A DNA stretch of 37,979 nt from the NCBI GenBank assembly GCA_007131295.1, contig SLQW01000215.1, positions 1-37,979 on the forward strand, in the 5' to 3' direction. This document shows, in pieces, positions 10,337 to 17,532 of the stretch. This DNA comes from Pseudomonadales bacterium. GTDB taxonomy: Bacteria; Pseudomonadota; Gammaproteobacteria; Pseudomonadales; Azotimanducaceae. The notes under the pieces were generated by a model. The model was not told the DNA's origin. It was given only the letters and a program-made list of their open reading frames with translations, and did no database searches. Both the position numbers and the translations under genes were made by a program. Each line of letters starts with the position of its first letter. Position 1 is the first letter of the stretch.

Positions 10337-11551
10337 ATGCAGAATCAGGAGTCGGAACGACTTTACGAGCGTGCACGCAATGTCATACCCGGCGGCATCC
10401 CGGGGATCCGCGCCCCGGAGAATTTTGTGCGTGGCGTCTACCCGATTCTACTTGCGGAGGGACGCGGGGGCAGGATCCAAGACGTCGACGGCAACGAGTT
10501 CGTCGACCTGCTGCTCGGATACGGTCCGATCATACTCGGGCATGGCGAGTCTGCCGTAGATCGTGCTGCGCACGAACGTGCCCAGCAGGGTTTCTGCATG
10601 AATCTGCCGTCACCCCTGATCATCGAACTGGCGGAACGGCTTGCGGCATTGCTCCCCTCCGCGGAACAGTCTCTCTTCTTCAAGACCGGCTCTGATGCCA
10701 CCAGCGCAGCTATTCGCATTGCAAGGGCACATACCGGCCGCGATCTGGTCCTGCGCTGCGGCTACCATGGCTGGCACGACTGGTGCCTGGAAGCGGATCC
10801 AGGCGTGCCCAGGCGAGCACGCCAAGAGGTGTGGTCGTTCGCCTATAACGACACGACCCAGCTCGAGGACCTGCTGAAACGCCACGCCGGTTCGGTTGCG
10901 GCCATCATCGTCACCCCGATAGGACATGAATTCGATCGCCAGATCGACGAGCCCCTACCGGACTTCCTGCCGTCGGTGCGGGCGCTGGCAGACGAGCATG
11001 ACGTGGTATTGATCTTCGACGAGGTGCGCAGCGGGTTCCGCGTGCATCTCGGTGGCGCTCAGGCCCTGTACGGAGTTCAGCCAGATCTCACCGCACTGGG
11101 CAAGGCAATGGCCAATGGCTATCCCGTGACCGCGGTGACCGGACGGCGGTCAGTCATGATGAGCGCAACACGCACATTCATGTCCTCGACCTACTTTCCG
11201 AGCAGCATGGAGATGGCCGCGGCCCTGGCGACCTTGAAGGTTCTGGAAGAGGAAAGCGTGGTCGACGTCCTTGCTAACCGGGGCGGCAAGCTGCGCGCAG
11301 AGCTGGCGGCGATCATCGATGAGACGGCGCTTCCGGCCACGCTTTCGCCCTATCCCAGCATGCCCTTCCTCTACTTCGACCCCGAACTCGCTTCAGGCCA
11401 AGCTGCCCGACGTGACCGCTTCTACGGAAATCTCGCTGAAGCTGGCGTCTTCGCACATCCGCGTCACCACGGCTTCCTTTGCCAGCGCCATGACGACCGC
11501 GACCTTGAGCAGGTTCTAGACGCGGTACGTCGGGTTGCGCGCCACAAGTAG
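10337..11551 (+). CDS. Class III PLP aminotransferase, glutamate-1-semialdehyde aminomutase-like
   Basis: A 404-residue fold-type I PLP enzyme related to glutamate-1-semialdehyde aminomutase and omega-transaminases. It starts LYERARNVIPGGIPGIRAP, has GSDATSAAIRIARAHTGRD for the PLP phosphate site, GYHGWHDW, the Asp of IFDEVRSGFR and the Schiff-base Lys256 in ALGKAMANGYP. It is probably not HemL: the segment around IVTPIGHEF differs from the usual EPVAGN block and the gene sits with a CoA-transferase and an amine/amino-acid-type FAD oxidoreductase, not with heme genes. An aminotransferase acting on a beta-amino or omega-amino substrate is plausible. GAGAGAG is about 7 nt before the ATG. Confidence 0.88.
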   Translation: MQNQESERLYERARNVIPGGIPGIRAPENFVRGVYPILLAEGRGGRIQDVDGNEFVDLLLGYGPIILGHGESAVDRAAHERAQQGFCMNLPSPLIIELAERLAALLPSAEQSLFFKTGSDATSAAIRIARAHTGRDLVLRCGYHGWHDWCLEADPGVPRRARQEVWSFAYNDTTQLEDLLKRHAGSVAAIIVTPIGHEFDRQIDEPLPDFLPSVRALADEHDVVLIFDEVRSGFRVHLGGAQALYGVQPDLTALGKAMANGYPVTAVTGRRSVMMSATRTFMSSTYFPSSMEMAAALATLKVLEEESVVDVLANRGGKLRAELAAIIDETALPATLSPYPSMPFLYFDPELASGQAARRDRFYGNLAEAGVFAHPRHHGFLCQRHDDRDLEQVLDAVRRVARHK

Positions 11552-11709
11552 CGGTCGCCCACAAGACCCGGCGCTGGCGGCGTACAGTCTCGGCAGAAGG
11601 TCACGAGGGATCAATATGAGTCCTCGCTTCCACCGAGAATGTATTTCCAACCACCGCACACTCGCGACGTGATTGGCGGCGCAGCTGATCTTCTATCCTG
11701 GGAGCCGAT

Positions 11710-12969
11710 ATGACGAAGGTTTCATCCGCCGACAGCCCAGCCCCTGATTCCGGGCGGGCAACCGCGCCCTCGGCAGGGCCGCTTGCCGGTATCCGCATCA
11801 TTGACATGACGTCCGTCGTGTTCGGGCCATTCGCCACAGTGCAGCTCGCGGATCTCGGCGCCGAGGTCATCAAGATCGAGAATCCGGGCGGTGGCGGCGA
11901 GGTGATGCGCAACGCCGGCAAGAGCCCGATCCCGGGCATGGGGCCAATCTATCTGGCGCTGAACCGCAACAAGAAGTCCGTGACGCTTGATGTGGCCTCG
12001 GCACTCGGGCGCGAGGCGCTGACTCGACTTTTGAAGGATGCGGATGTCTTCATCCACAACGTTCGCATGGCGGGCATGGAGCGGCTCGGCTTCGGCTACG
12101 AGGCGGTCCGTGCGATTCGTGAGGACATCATCTACGTGCACTGCGCCGGCTTCGGGGCTGAAGGCCCCTACGCGAAGCGACAGGCCTTCGACGACCTGAT
12201 CCAGGGTGCTTCCGGCTACGCCGATCTGGCCGCCCGACGCGACGGCGGCGATCCGTCCTATGCACCGTCGCTGATCGCCGACAAGACCTCGGGGCTCTAT
12301 GCCTATGGGGCGACGCTCGCAGCCCTGTTCCATCGCGAGCGCACGGGCGTCGGCCAGTTCGTGCAAGTTCCGATGCTCGAGGCATTCACTCACTTCCACC
12401 TCGTCGAGAACCTCTACGGCGAGACATTCATTCCCGCGAGCTACGGCATGGCGTACACGCGGTCCATCAATCCACGTCGCAAGCCCTATCGGACGGCGGA
12501 CGGCTTCATCTGCATCGTCCCCTACTCAGACCAACAGTGGGCCCGCTTCTTCGAACTCGGCAACCGCCCGGGCGTGTTCGATGATCCGCGCTTTTCCAGC
12601 TACCGCTCCCGAACCGAACACATCGGGGACCTCTACGCCATCATCGAGGAGGTCGCCCTGACCCGGACCACCGACGAGTGGCTCACCCTGCTCGAGGAGG
12701 AGAACATTCCCGGTATGCGCTTCAACACCAACGAGGACGTGCTGGAGGATCCGCACCTGAAGGCGGTTGGGTTCTTTCAGGAGGCGGAAGACGCCGAGCT
12801 CGGCCGCTTCCGTACTCTGCGGCCGCCCGTGCACATGTCGGAAAGCCCAGCAAGTATCCGCTCGCATCCGCCACAGCTTGGCGCAGACAACCAAGAGATC
12901 CTCGGCGCACTCGGCTTCGACGACGCCGAGCTCAGGCAGCTGCTGGATTCGGTCGCCCGAGACGCCTAG
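11710..12969 (+). CDS. Class III CoA-transferase (CaiB/BaiF family)
   Basis: A 419-residue family III CoA-transferase, which moves CoA between carboxylic acids through an aspartyl-CoA intermediate. The family opening PLAGIRIIDMTSVVFGPFATVQLADLGAEVIKIE is at about 24-58; NRNKKSVTLD and ADVFIHNVR follow; the catalytic Asp is Asp161 or Asp162 in QAFDDLIQGASG. The protein ends with the usual RFNTNEDVLEDPHL...VGFF region. GGGAG precedes the ATG. It lies 158 nt after the aminotransferase gene in the same direction, so the pair may act in one catabolic route that activates an acid as its CoA thioester. The 3' end overlaps that of the FAD oxidoreductase gene by 4 nt on the opposite strand. Confidence 0.93.
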   Translation: MTKVSSADSPAPDSGRATAPSAGPLAGIRIIDMTSVVFGPFATVQLADLGAEVIKIENPGGGGEVMRNAGKSPIPGMGPIYLALNRNKKSVTLDVASALGREALTRLLKDADVFIHNVRMAGMERLGFGYEAVRAIREDIIYVHCAGFGAEGPYAKRQAFDDLIQGASGYADLAARRDGGDPSYAPSLIADKTSGLYAYGATLAALFHRERTGVGQFVQVPMLEAFTHFHLVENLYGETFIPASYGMAYTRSINPRRKPYRTADGFICIVPYSDQQWARFFELGNRPGVFDDPRFSSYRSRTEHIGDLYAIIEEVALTRTTDEWLTLLEEENIPGMRFNTNEDVLEDPHLKAVGFFQEAEDAELGRFRTLRPPVHMSESPASIRSHPPQLGADNQEILGALGFDDAELRQLLDSVARDA

Positions 12970-14117
12970 CGTGGCGCCCGAAGCACCTCAGGAAAGTCGT
13001 CGGTTGATACAGACTCGGTGACCCACAGCGCTGCGAGGCGGCCAAGCTCATCGGCGCTCTTTGCCGCCTTGCCGTTGCCGCCGCAGGCCACGGCAATACG
13101 CCCGGGGGCCACCCAGTCGATGATGGGGTAGCCGCTCGGCGTCATCGTTACCGCGCAGGCGTCGGTGCGCACTTCCGCATCGGCCAGCTCCGGCAGCAGC
13201 GCCACCAGCGACGCGTGCAGCCGCTCTGGATCGCTCCCCACTCCGCCCAGACGGTACCACTCTTGTAGGCTCGTCAGATCGTCCAGCGGGTGATCGATGC
13301 TACCCGTGCCGATCTTGATGTAGTGGTGGCCGTCCGCGTAGCGCACGGGCGGCAACAGGTAGATGTCCGGGAGATCGGCATGCGGATCGACCCGGATCAA
13401 TGCGGGCATCCGCGCCCAGCGCTCCACCAGCTCCGGCGCCACCCGAGCGAGCAGAACGATGCGGCCCTGGGCATTGAGCGGCATGCCGGGCACGAGCCCT
13501 ACCGGTGCGCTGAACGCACCGGCGCATACCAGGACTCGGTCGGTGCGCACCTCGGAGCCGTCGTCGAGGATGCAGCGCACCAGCGCGCCCTCTTCACGCA
13601 GCGCCCAGACCGGCTGCCGGACCACGCGAGCACCCGCGTTCGCCGCTGCGAGCGTCTGTGCCTGCACCATGCGGCGCGGGTCGATGAAGCCAGCGGGGGC
13701 GGACTCGAGGCGCGCTTCCGTTCCGGGCATGAGGTGAAACGGATGCGCAGCATCGGCCTGCGCGATCACGCCGAAGGCGCGCCCCGCCTGCTCCATCGCA
13801 GGAATGAGATCGCTGCCCAGTGCCGCGGCGACCATGAACCCGAGAGGATGGTGAAACTTCAGCCCGGTTGCGGACTCGAGCTCAGCGTAGCGGCTTATGG
13901 ATGCTGCTGCCCAGCCTGCCCAATGCGCATCGCGATCGAGGACGCGAGTGATGCGGGCGGCGTCATAGTGGGCCGCGAACACACCCGGGTGGCTGCGGAA
14001 CGCCGCCGGCTCGTCGGGGCCGATCAGCGTCACCTCGTTCCCCGCCTCGGCCAGATGGCGCGCGGCGGCGCTACCGATCAGGCCCTTGCCGACTACGGCG
14101 ACGTGCAGCGTTCCCAT
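12966..14117 (-). CDS. FAD-dependent oxidoreductase, D-amino-acid-oxidase (DAO) superfamily
   Basis: A 383-residue flavoprotein of the DAO/sarcosine-oxidase superfamily, which oxidises secondary or primary amines or amino acids. The FAD-binding beta-alpha-beta unit VVGKGLIGSAAARHLAEAGNEVTLIGP is at about 7-33, with the adenine-proximal RVLVCAGAFSAPVG motif in the middle and the C-terminal YPIIDWVAPGRIAVACGGNGKAAKSADELGRLAA typical of the fold. I chose ATG 14117, just before the Rossmann strand; an upstream start at 14162 would add 15 residues. No signal peptide. It converges on the CoA-transferase gene and may supply or consume the amine handled by the aminotransferase. Substrate unknown. Confidence 0.87.
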   Translation of the reverse strand: MGTLHVAVVGKGLIGSAAARHLAEAGNEVTLIGPDEPAAFRSHPGVFAAHYDAARITRVLDRDAHWAGWAAASISRYAELESATGLKFHHPLGFMVAAALGSDLIPAMEQAGRAFGVIAQADAAHPFHLMPGTEARLESAPAGFIDPRRMVQAQTLAAANAGARVVRQPVWALREEGALVRCILDDGSEVRTDRVLVCAGAFSAPVGLVPGMPLNAQGRIVLLARVAPELVERWARMPALIRVDPHADLPDIYLLPPVRYADGHHYIKIGTGSIDHPLDDLTSLQEWYRLGGVGSDPERLHASLVALLPELADAEVRTDACAVTMTPSGYPIIDWVAPGRIAVACGGNGKAAKSADELGRLAALWVTESVSTDDFPEVLRAPR

Positions 14118-14180
14118 GAATGCGTGATCCCTTGCGACCGAAGACGGTGGCAAATGTCTCACAAGCCGACACGCGTTGGC

Positions 14181-14603
14181 TTACCAGAAACGCCGCCGGC
14201 GCCTGATCAACAGTTCGCGCCATCCGGTCTCGGCGTCGCGCTGCCGGCTGAAGCGTGCACCCGGCAGTTCCAGGAGAACCAGTTCGGCAGTGGTGTAGAT
14301 GCTGCAACCGTGAAGTAGATGGCCTCCGTACGCCGTAGCGTCGGCATCGGCCACGGCGAGGTGCAGGTGGACGCCGCTGCGGCTGAGCGTGCCGGACAGG
14401 GAGAGAATCTCCAGCGGACCGGCAATCTCCAGCGCAGTATTCGCACCCGCGGGGCGCAGGCGCGCAGCAGTCAGACTGCCGCAGCAGGTGACGATGGCCA
14501 TGGCAGGCGCAGTGGGTCGCAGCGCGGCTTGCTCGAGGGCGCGACGCAGGTCCGTAGCGGGGGCGAGGCGCAGCGCACGGAACTCGCCGTGCGATCGGAT
14601 CAT
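14181..14603 (-). CDS. PPC domain (DUF296) protein
   Basis: A 140-residue single-domain protein of the plants-and-prokaryotes-conserved (PPC, DUF296) family. The family pattern is clear: RALRLAPATDLRRALEQAAL, IVTCCGSLTAARLR, LEILSLSGTLS, GVHLHLAVADADATAYGGHLLHGC and TTAELVLLEL. His79, His81 and His95 are the three histidines that form the metal site in prokaryotic members. In plants the domain accompanies AT-hook DNA-binding proteins; bacterial members lack a settled function. The ATG at 14603 overlaps the HxlR stop codon (ATGA), indicating translational coupling. A longer upstream reading frame is an artefact of overlap with the HxlR gene. The C-terminus is a short Arg-rich tail. Confidence 0.85.
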   Translation of the reverse strand: MIRSHGEFRALRLAPATDLRRALEQAALRPTAPAMAIVTCCGSLTAARLRPAGANTALEIAGPLEILSLSGTLSRSGVHLHLAVADADATAYGGHLLHGCSIYTTAELVLLELPGARFSRQRDAETGWRELLIRRRRRFW

Positions 14604-15076
14604 CCGTCGCCGGCGACCAGCTGCTCCGGTCCCGCCGGGCCAGGACGGGCGCGAATATCCCGCGGCTCCAGTGGTTCGCCCTCCTGGCTGTAGGCGCGGA
14701 TAGGGGCAATGGTTTCGCCGGTTCGGCGATCGTAGAACTCGACGCGCAGGCCATCCGCGTGCGGGTACCAGCGGTCGCCCCACTGCACCAGGGCCAGCAG
14801 CACCGGCTGCAGAGATTTTCCCTTCTCCGTCAGCCGATACTCTGCCCACTTGCCGCCAGGAGACACCGAATGGCGCTCCAGGATGCCCTCATCGACCAGA
14901 CGACTCAGGCGCGCGCTCAGGATGTTGCGGGCGATGCCGAGTCGGCGCTGGAATTCCTCGAAGCGGCGGATGCCGAAGAAGGCATCTCTCAGAATGAGCA
15001 GGGTCCAGCGCTCGCCCACGACCTCCAGGGCCTGGGCGAGGGAGCAGTTCATTTCGGAAAACGATTTGAGTTTCAT
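14600..15076 (-). CDS. HxlR family winged-helix regulator
   Basis: A 158-residue transcription regulator of the HxlR (MarR-like winged helix) family. It begins MKLKSFSEMNCSLAQALEVVGERWTLLILRDAFFGIRRFEEFQ, the hallmark CxxxxALxVVGGKWTLLILRxL region, then a recognition helix ARNILSARLSRLVDEGILE and a wing with YRLTEKG. One conserved Cys (Cys11) is present; in several HxlR proteins this residue senses electrophiles or oxidants. The C-terminal 60 residues form an extra region (FYDRRTGETIAPIRAY). The start at 15076 is preceded closely by GGAG. It is divergent from the shortened thioesterase gene and overlaps the PPC gene downstream by 4 nt. Confidence 0.9.
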   Translation of the reverse strand: MKLKSFSEMNCSLAQALEVVGERWTLLILRDAFFGIRRFEEFQRRLGIARNILSARLSRLVDEGILERHSVSPGGKWAEYRLTEKGKSLQPVLLALVQWGDRWYPHADGLRVEFYDRRTGETIAPIRAYSQEGEPLEPRDIRARPGPAGPEQLVAGDG

Positions 15077-15124
15077 CGCTCCATTATGGCGGCTGCATTG
15101 CGTGAGGCAACGTCGAAGCACATA

Positions 15125-15136
15125 GTTTTATGAAAC
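15125..15136. promoter_or_regulatory. Possible operator between hxlR-type and hotdog genes
   Basis: GTTTTATGAAAC forms a GTTT-N4-AAAC inverted repeat in the 78-nt divergent intergenic region; an additional GTTTCAT lies at 15070-15076 over the HxlR start codon. An AT-rich symmetric site next to an HxlR-type gene is a natural candidate for autoregulation, but the match to any known HxlR operator is not established. Confidence 0.3.
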
Positions 15137-15154
15137 AACTTTAGGCGGCCAGCC

Positions 15155-15541
15155 ATGTCCGATCTCCCCGAGTCCGTCGTACAGCGCCAGAGTGGTGCCT
15201 GGCTGCCGACGCCGTTCGCCGCTGGTCCTTTTGGTGGCCTACATGGTGGCGTGATCGCCACCTGCCTGCTGACCGCCATGGCCGACTGGTCGTCAGGCCT
15301 GTTTCGGCCGGACCGCATGGGCCCACAGCGCTTCGCCGCCTGGCCGAACGCTGAGCTGAGCGTCCACCTCGCCCGCCCGGGAAACGAGATCGATCCTTCG
15401 GGCTGGTTCGGCGTCAGTGGCGCCTCGGCCTGGAACGCCTTCGCCTGGGGCTACACTGGCGCGACGCTGCGCAGCCCGGACAAGCTGCTCGCGCGCAGTG
15501 CCCAGGCCTGCATTCTCACGCCTGCGGAGAGCGGAACATGA
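15155..15541 (+). CDS. Shortened hotdog-fold thioesterase-like protein
   Basis: A 128-residue protein with GPFGGLHGGVIATCL near the N-terminus and PNAELSVHLARP followed by LLARSAQACIL at the C-terminus, features of acyl-CoA thioesterase hotdog domains. Full double-hotdog TesB-like enzymes are about twice as long. The first about 40 residues resemble the N-terminus of such enzymes, while the rest (AMADWSSGL onward) resembles their C-terminal domain, so the gene may have lost its middle in frame. Alternatively it is a single PaaI-like hotdog, but the usual acidic residue seven after HGG is a Leu. Activity is therefore doubtful. The stop overlaps the start of the following remnant (ATGA). Confidence 0.6.
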   Translation: MSDLPESVVQRQSGAWLPTPFAAGPFGGLHGGVIATCLLTAMADWSSGLFRPDRMGPQRFAAWPNAELSVHLARPGNEIDPSGWFGVSGASAWNAFAWGYTGATLRSPDKLLARSAQACILTPAESGT

Positions 15542-15624
15542 GCCAGCACGAGGTGGACTTCTACTTCGACTTCGGCAAGGACGAGCTGCTGGCGCTGGAA
15601 GTCGATCTGACGCGGGGCGAGTGA
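15538..15624 (+). pseudogene. Possible remnant of a DsbA-like (2-hydroxychromene-2-carboxylate isomerase/GST-kappa) gene
   Basis: A 28-codon frame begins MSQHEVDFYFDFGK, closely resembling the N-terminus of 2-hydroxychromene-2-carboxylate isomerase-type proteins (…VEFYFDFGSP…), then continues with unrelated residues DELLALEVDLTRGE and stops. Family members are about 200 residues. The 4-nt overlap with the preceding gene suggests that an intact coupled gene once stood here. REP-like palindromes start 20 nt after the stop, so deletion at this repeat site is plausible. Confidence 0.4.
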
Positions 15625-15643
15625 TGCGCTCAGGGGCGTGGTC

Positions 15644-15676
15644 GGCTTGCTCGCTGGCGCGAGCAAGCCTTCCCAC
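15644..15676 (+). repeat. REP-like palindrome 1
   Basis: A perfect 11-bp stem GGCTTGCTCGC / GCGAGCAAGCC (15644-15654 and 15659-15669) with loop TGGC is followed by CTTCCCAC. The tail CCTTCCCAC recurs at three other palindromes in the window (15731-15739, complement at 23848-23856, 23957-23965). Structure and head sequence resemble the REP elements of Pseudomonas and relatives. Confidence 0.7.
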
Positions 15677-15705
15677 AGCGCTTGCTTCGATTGCTCGGTC
15701 TCCGC

Positions 15706-15739
15706 GCGTGCTCGCCAGGGGCGAGCTACGCCTTCCCAC
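15706..15739 (+). repeat. REP-like palindrome 2
   Basis: Stem GCGTGCTCGCC / GGCGAGCtACGC (one bulged T) with loop AGG, followed by CTTCCCAC. Same orientation as palindrome 1, about 30 nt downstream. The stem sequence differs while the CCTTCCCAC tail is kept, as in a REP family. Confidence 0.65.
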
Positions 15740-15768
15740 GGGGCTTCAGCTTGGCTCGGTTGGCGATG

Positions 15769-15797
15769 TTGACCCGACTGGCGGGGGCGACTAAAGT
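15769..15797 (+). promoter_or_regulatory. Putative promoter of the gntR-prp operon
   Basis: TTGACC (15769-15774), a 17-bp spacer and TAAAGT (15792-15797) lie upstream of the GntR gene. Transcription would start near 15804, giving a leader of about 25 nt that contains the operator palindrome. Confidence 0.5.
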
Positions 15798-15812
15798 TCG
15801 CGCCCCATCTGG

Positions 15813-15824
15813 ATTGTCGACAAT
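15813..15824. promoter_or_regulatory. Palindromic GntR/FadR-subfamily operator
   Basis: ATTGTCGACAAT is a perfect 12-bp palindrome ending 4 nt before the GntR start codon. It matches the FCD/FadR-subfamily operator style (TNGTNNNACNA) and is of the type reported for GntR regulators of propionate genes. It lies just after the predicted transcription start, so binding would block the whole operon, including gntR itself. It also occupies the place where a ribosome site would be. Confidence 0.7.
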
Positions 15825-15828
15825 CGCC

Positions 15829-16557
15829 ATGAACGCCGTCGTCCCGGAGTCTCAAGCGCCTGAAGCCCGCACCCTGGCGGAGCGCGTCTTCCAGGCGCTC
15901 CAGAGCGCCATCGTTCGTGGTGAACTGCCGCCGGGCAGCAGAATCACCGAGCCCGGGCTGGCGAAAAACTACGGCATATCCCGAGGCCCCTTGCGCGAGG
16001 CCATGCGTCGCCTGGAGGCCCACCGTCTGATCGAGCGCGTGCCGCACGTCGGCGCGCGGGTGGTACAGCTCTCCATGGACGAGCTGCTGGAACTGTTCGA
16101 CGTCCGCGAAGCGCTCGAAGGCATGGCGGCCCGGCAGGCCGCCGCGCACATGACTGCAGAGGAAATCGCCGGGCTGCGGGAGGTCCTGGCAATGCACGAG
16201 CAGCAGTCCGATCTGCGCCGGGGCGAGTCGTACTACCAGCGCGAAGGTGATCTCGATTTTCACTACCGGATCGTCCAGGGCAGCCACAACCGCATGCTGG
16301 TCACGCTGCTGTGTGACGACCTCTACTACCTGGTGCGGTTGTACCGAACCCAGTTCAGCGCCAGCGGCGGGCGCCCCCAGCGCGCCCTGGTGGAACACCA
16401 TCGCATCGTCGACGCCATCGAGGCCGGCGACGGCGACCTGGCGGAACAGCTGATGCGCCGCCACGTTGGCGCATCACGAAGCAATGTGGTCGACCGCTAT
16501 GCGGCCACCCTCATCCGCCAGGGCGAAGGCGGCACCGAGCACGCCCGTATCGAATAA
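15829..16557 (+). CDS. GntR family regulator (FCD domain) of the methylcitrate genes
   Basis: A 242-residue regulator. The winged-helix GntR domain covers about 15-80 (TLAERVFQALQSAIVRGELPPGSRITEPGLAKNYGISRGPLREAMRRLEAHRLIERVPHVGARV, with the LAKNYGISRGPLREA recognition region), followed by an all-helical FCD ligand-binding domain (about 88-225) with the metal/ligand residues in DLDFHYRIVQGSHN, HHRIVDAIEAGDGDLAEQLMRRHV. The start at 15829 avoids an implausible frame running back through the REP palindromes. There is no clear ribosome site; the operator occupies that position. The next gene prpB begins 10 nt after the stop, so it very probably controls the methylcitrate operon, with 2-methylcitrate or a related acid as candidate ligand. 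Usual gammaproteobacterial alternative PrpR (sigma54 type) is absent here. Confidence 0.9.
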   Translation: MNAVVPESQAPEARTLAERVFQALQSAIVRGELPPGSRITEPGLAKNYGISRGPLREAMRRLEAHRLIERVPHVGARVVQLSMDELLELFDVREALEGMAARQAAAHMTAEEIAGLREVLAMHEQQSDLRRGESYYQREGDLDFHYRIVQGSHNRMLVTLLCDDLYYLVRLYRTQFSASGGRPQRALVEHHRIVDAIEAGDGDLAEQLMRRHVGASRSNVVDRYAATLIRQGEGGTEHARIE

Positions 16558-16566
16558 GGGAGACAG

Positions 16567-17460
16567 ATGATGACCCGAGCCACCCCAGGCGCCCGTTTCC
16601 GCGCCGCCCTCGATGCCCACCGACCGCTGCCCATAGTCGGCACGATCAATGCCTATACGGCGATGATGGCAGAGCGCGTCGGTCATGCCGCGATATACCT
16701 GTCCGGCGGCGGCGTCGCCAACGCGTCCTTCGGCCTGCCGGATCTCGGCATCACCTCCATGAACGATGTCGTCTACGATGCCCATCGTATCTGTGGCGCC
16801 ACTGATCTACCGCTGCTCGTGGACATCGACACCGGCTGGGGCGGGGCCTTCAACATCGCCCGCACGGTCAAGGAAATGCAGCGCGCCGGCGTCGCCGCGG
16901 TGCACCTGGAAGATCAGGTGGCGCAGAAGCGCTGCGGCCATCGGCCGAACAAGGCCATCGTCTCGAAAGACGAGATGGTGGACCGGGTGAAGGCCGCGGC
17001 CGATGCCCGGATCGATCCGGACTTCTACTTGATCGCCCGCACCGACGCGTTCCAGAAGGACGGGCTGGCCGCTGCCATCGACCGCTCCAGCGCCTGCATC
17101 GAGGCCGGTGCCGATGCCATCTTCGCCGAGGCGGTGCACACGCTCGACGATTACAAGGCGTTCTGCGAGCAGGTGGATGCGCCGATTCTCGCCAACATCA
17201 CCGAGTTCGGAGCTACGCCACTGTTCAGCCAGGAAGAGCTTGGCGCCGTGGGATGCCGTATGGTGCTTTATCCGCTGTCGGCGTTCCGCGCCATGAACGC
17301 GGCAGCCCTGAAGGTCTACCGCAGCATCAAGGAGACCGGCCACCAGCGTGACGTGGTCGATCTGATGCAGACGCGGGAGGAACTCTACGACTTCCTCAAC
17401 TACCACGCCTTCGAGCAGAAACTCGATGCCCTGTTCGCGCGCGAAGAGGCAGGGCAGTAA
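16567..17460 (+). CDS. prpB: Methylisocitrate lyase
   Basis: Cleaves 2-methylisocitrate to pyruvate and succinate, the last step of the methylcitrate cycle. The 297-residue protein of the ICL/PEPM superfamily has the Mg-binding DIDTGWGG (Asp86, Asp88), LEDQ and the catalytic Cys123 in KRCGHRPNK, the PrpB form of the KKCGH motif. The Tyr/Ser-rich substrate loop ([18 protein letters not shown]) is present. GGGAG lies 4 nt before the first ATG and 7 nt before a second ATG at 16570, which may be the true start. It directly follows gntR. Confidence 0.96.
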   Translation: MMTRATPGARFRAALDAHRPLPIVGTINAYTAMMAERVGHAAIYLSGGGVANASFGLPDLGITSMNDVVYDAHRICGATDLPLLVDIDTGWGGAFNIARTVKEMQRAGVAAVHLEDQVAQKRCGHRPNKAIVSKDEMVDRVKAAADARIDPDFYLIARTDAFQKDGLAAAIDRSSACIEAGADAIFAEAVHTLDDYKAFCEQVDAPILANITEFGATPLFSQEELGAVGCRMVLYPLSAFRAMNAAALKVYRSIKETGHQRDVVDLMQTREELYDFLNYHAFEQKLDALFAREEAGQ

Positions 17461-17532
17461 CGACGAACAGGTCGGACCCGGGTCGAGCCCGGCGCCCATC
17501 CGCAACGAGACTTTCAGACGAGGAGAGATGAC

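Noticed and set aside
10337-11551. Heme-biosynthesis HemL
   Set aside because: The general fold matches, but the diagnostic EPVAGN-type segment is altered and the neighbours are catabolic.
11616-11672. An 18-codon frame with a GAGGG ribosome-like site before the CoA-transferase gene
   Set aside because: Too short to support as a leader peptide; no paired attenuator structure was seen.
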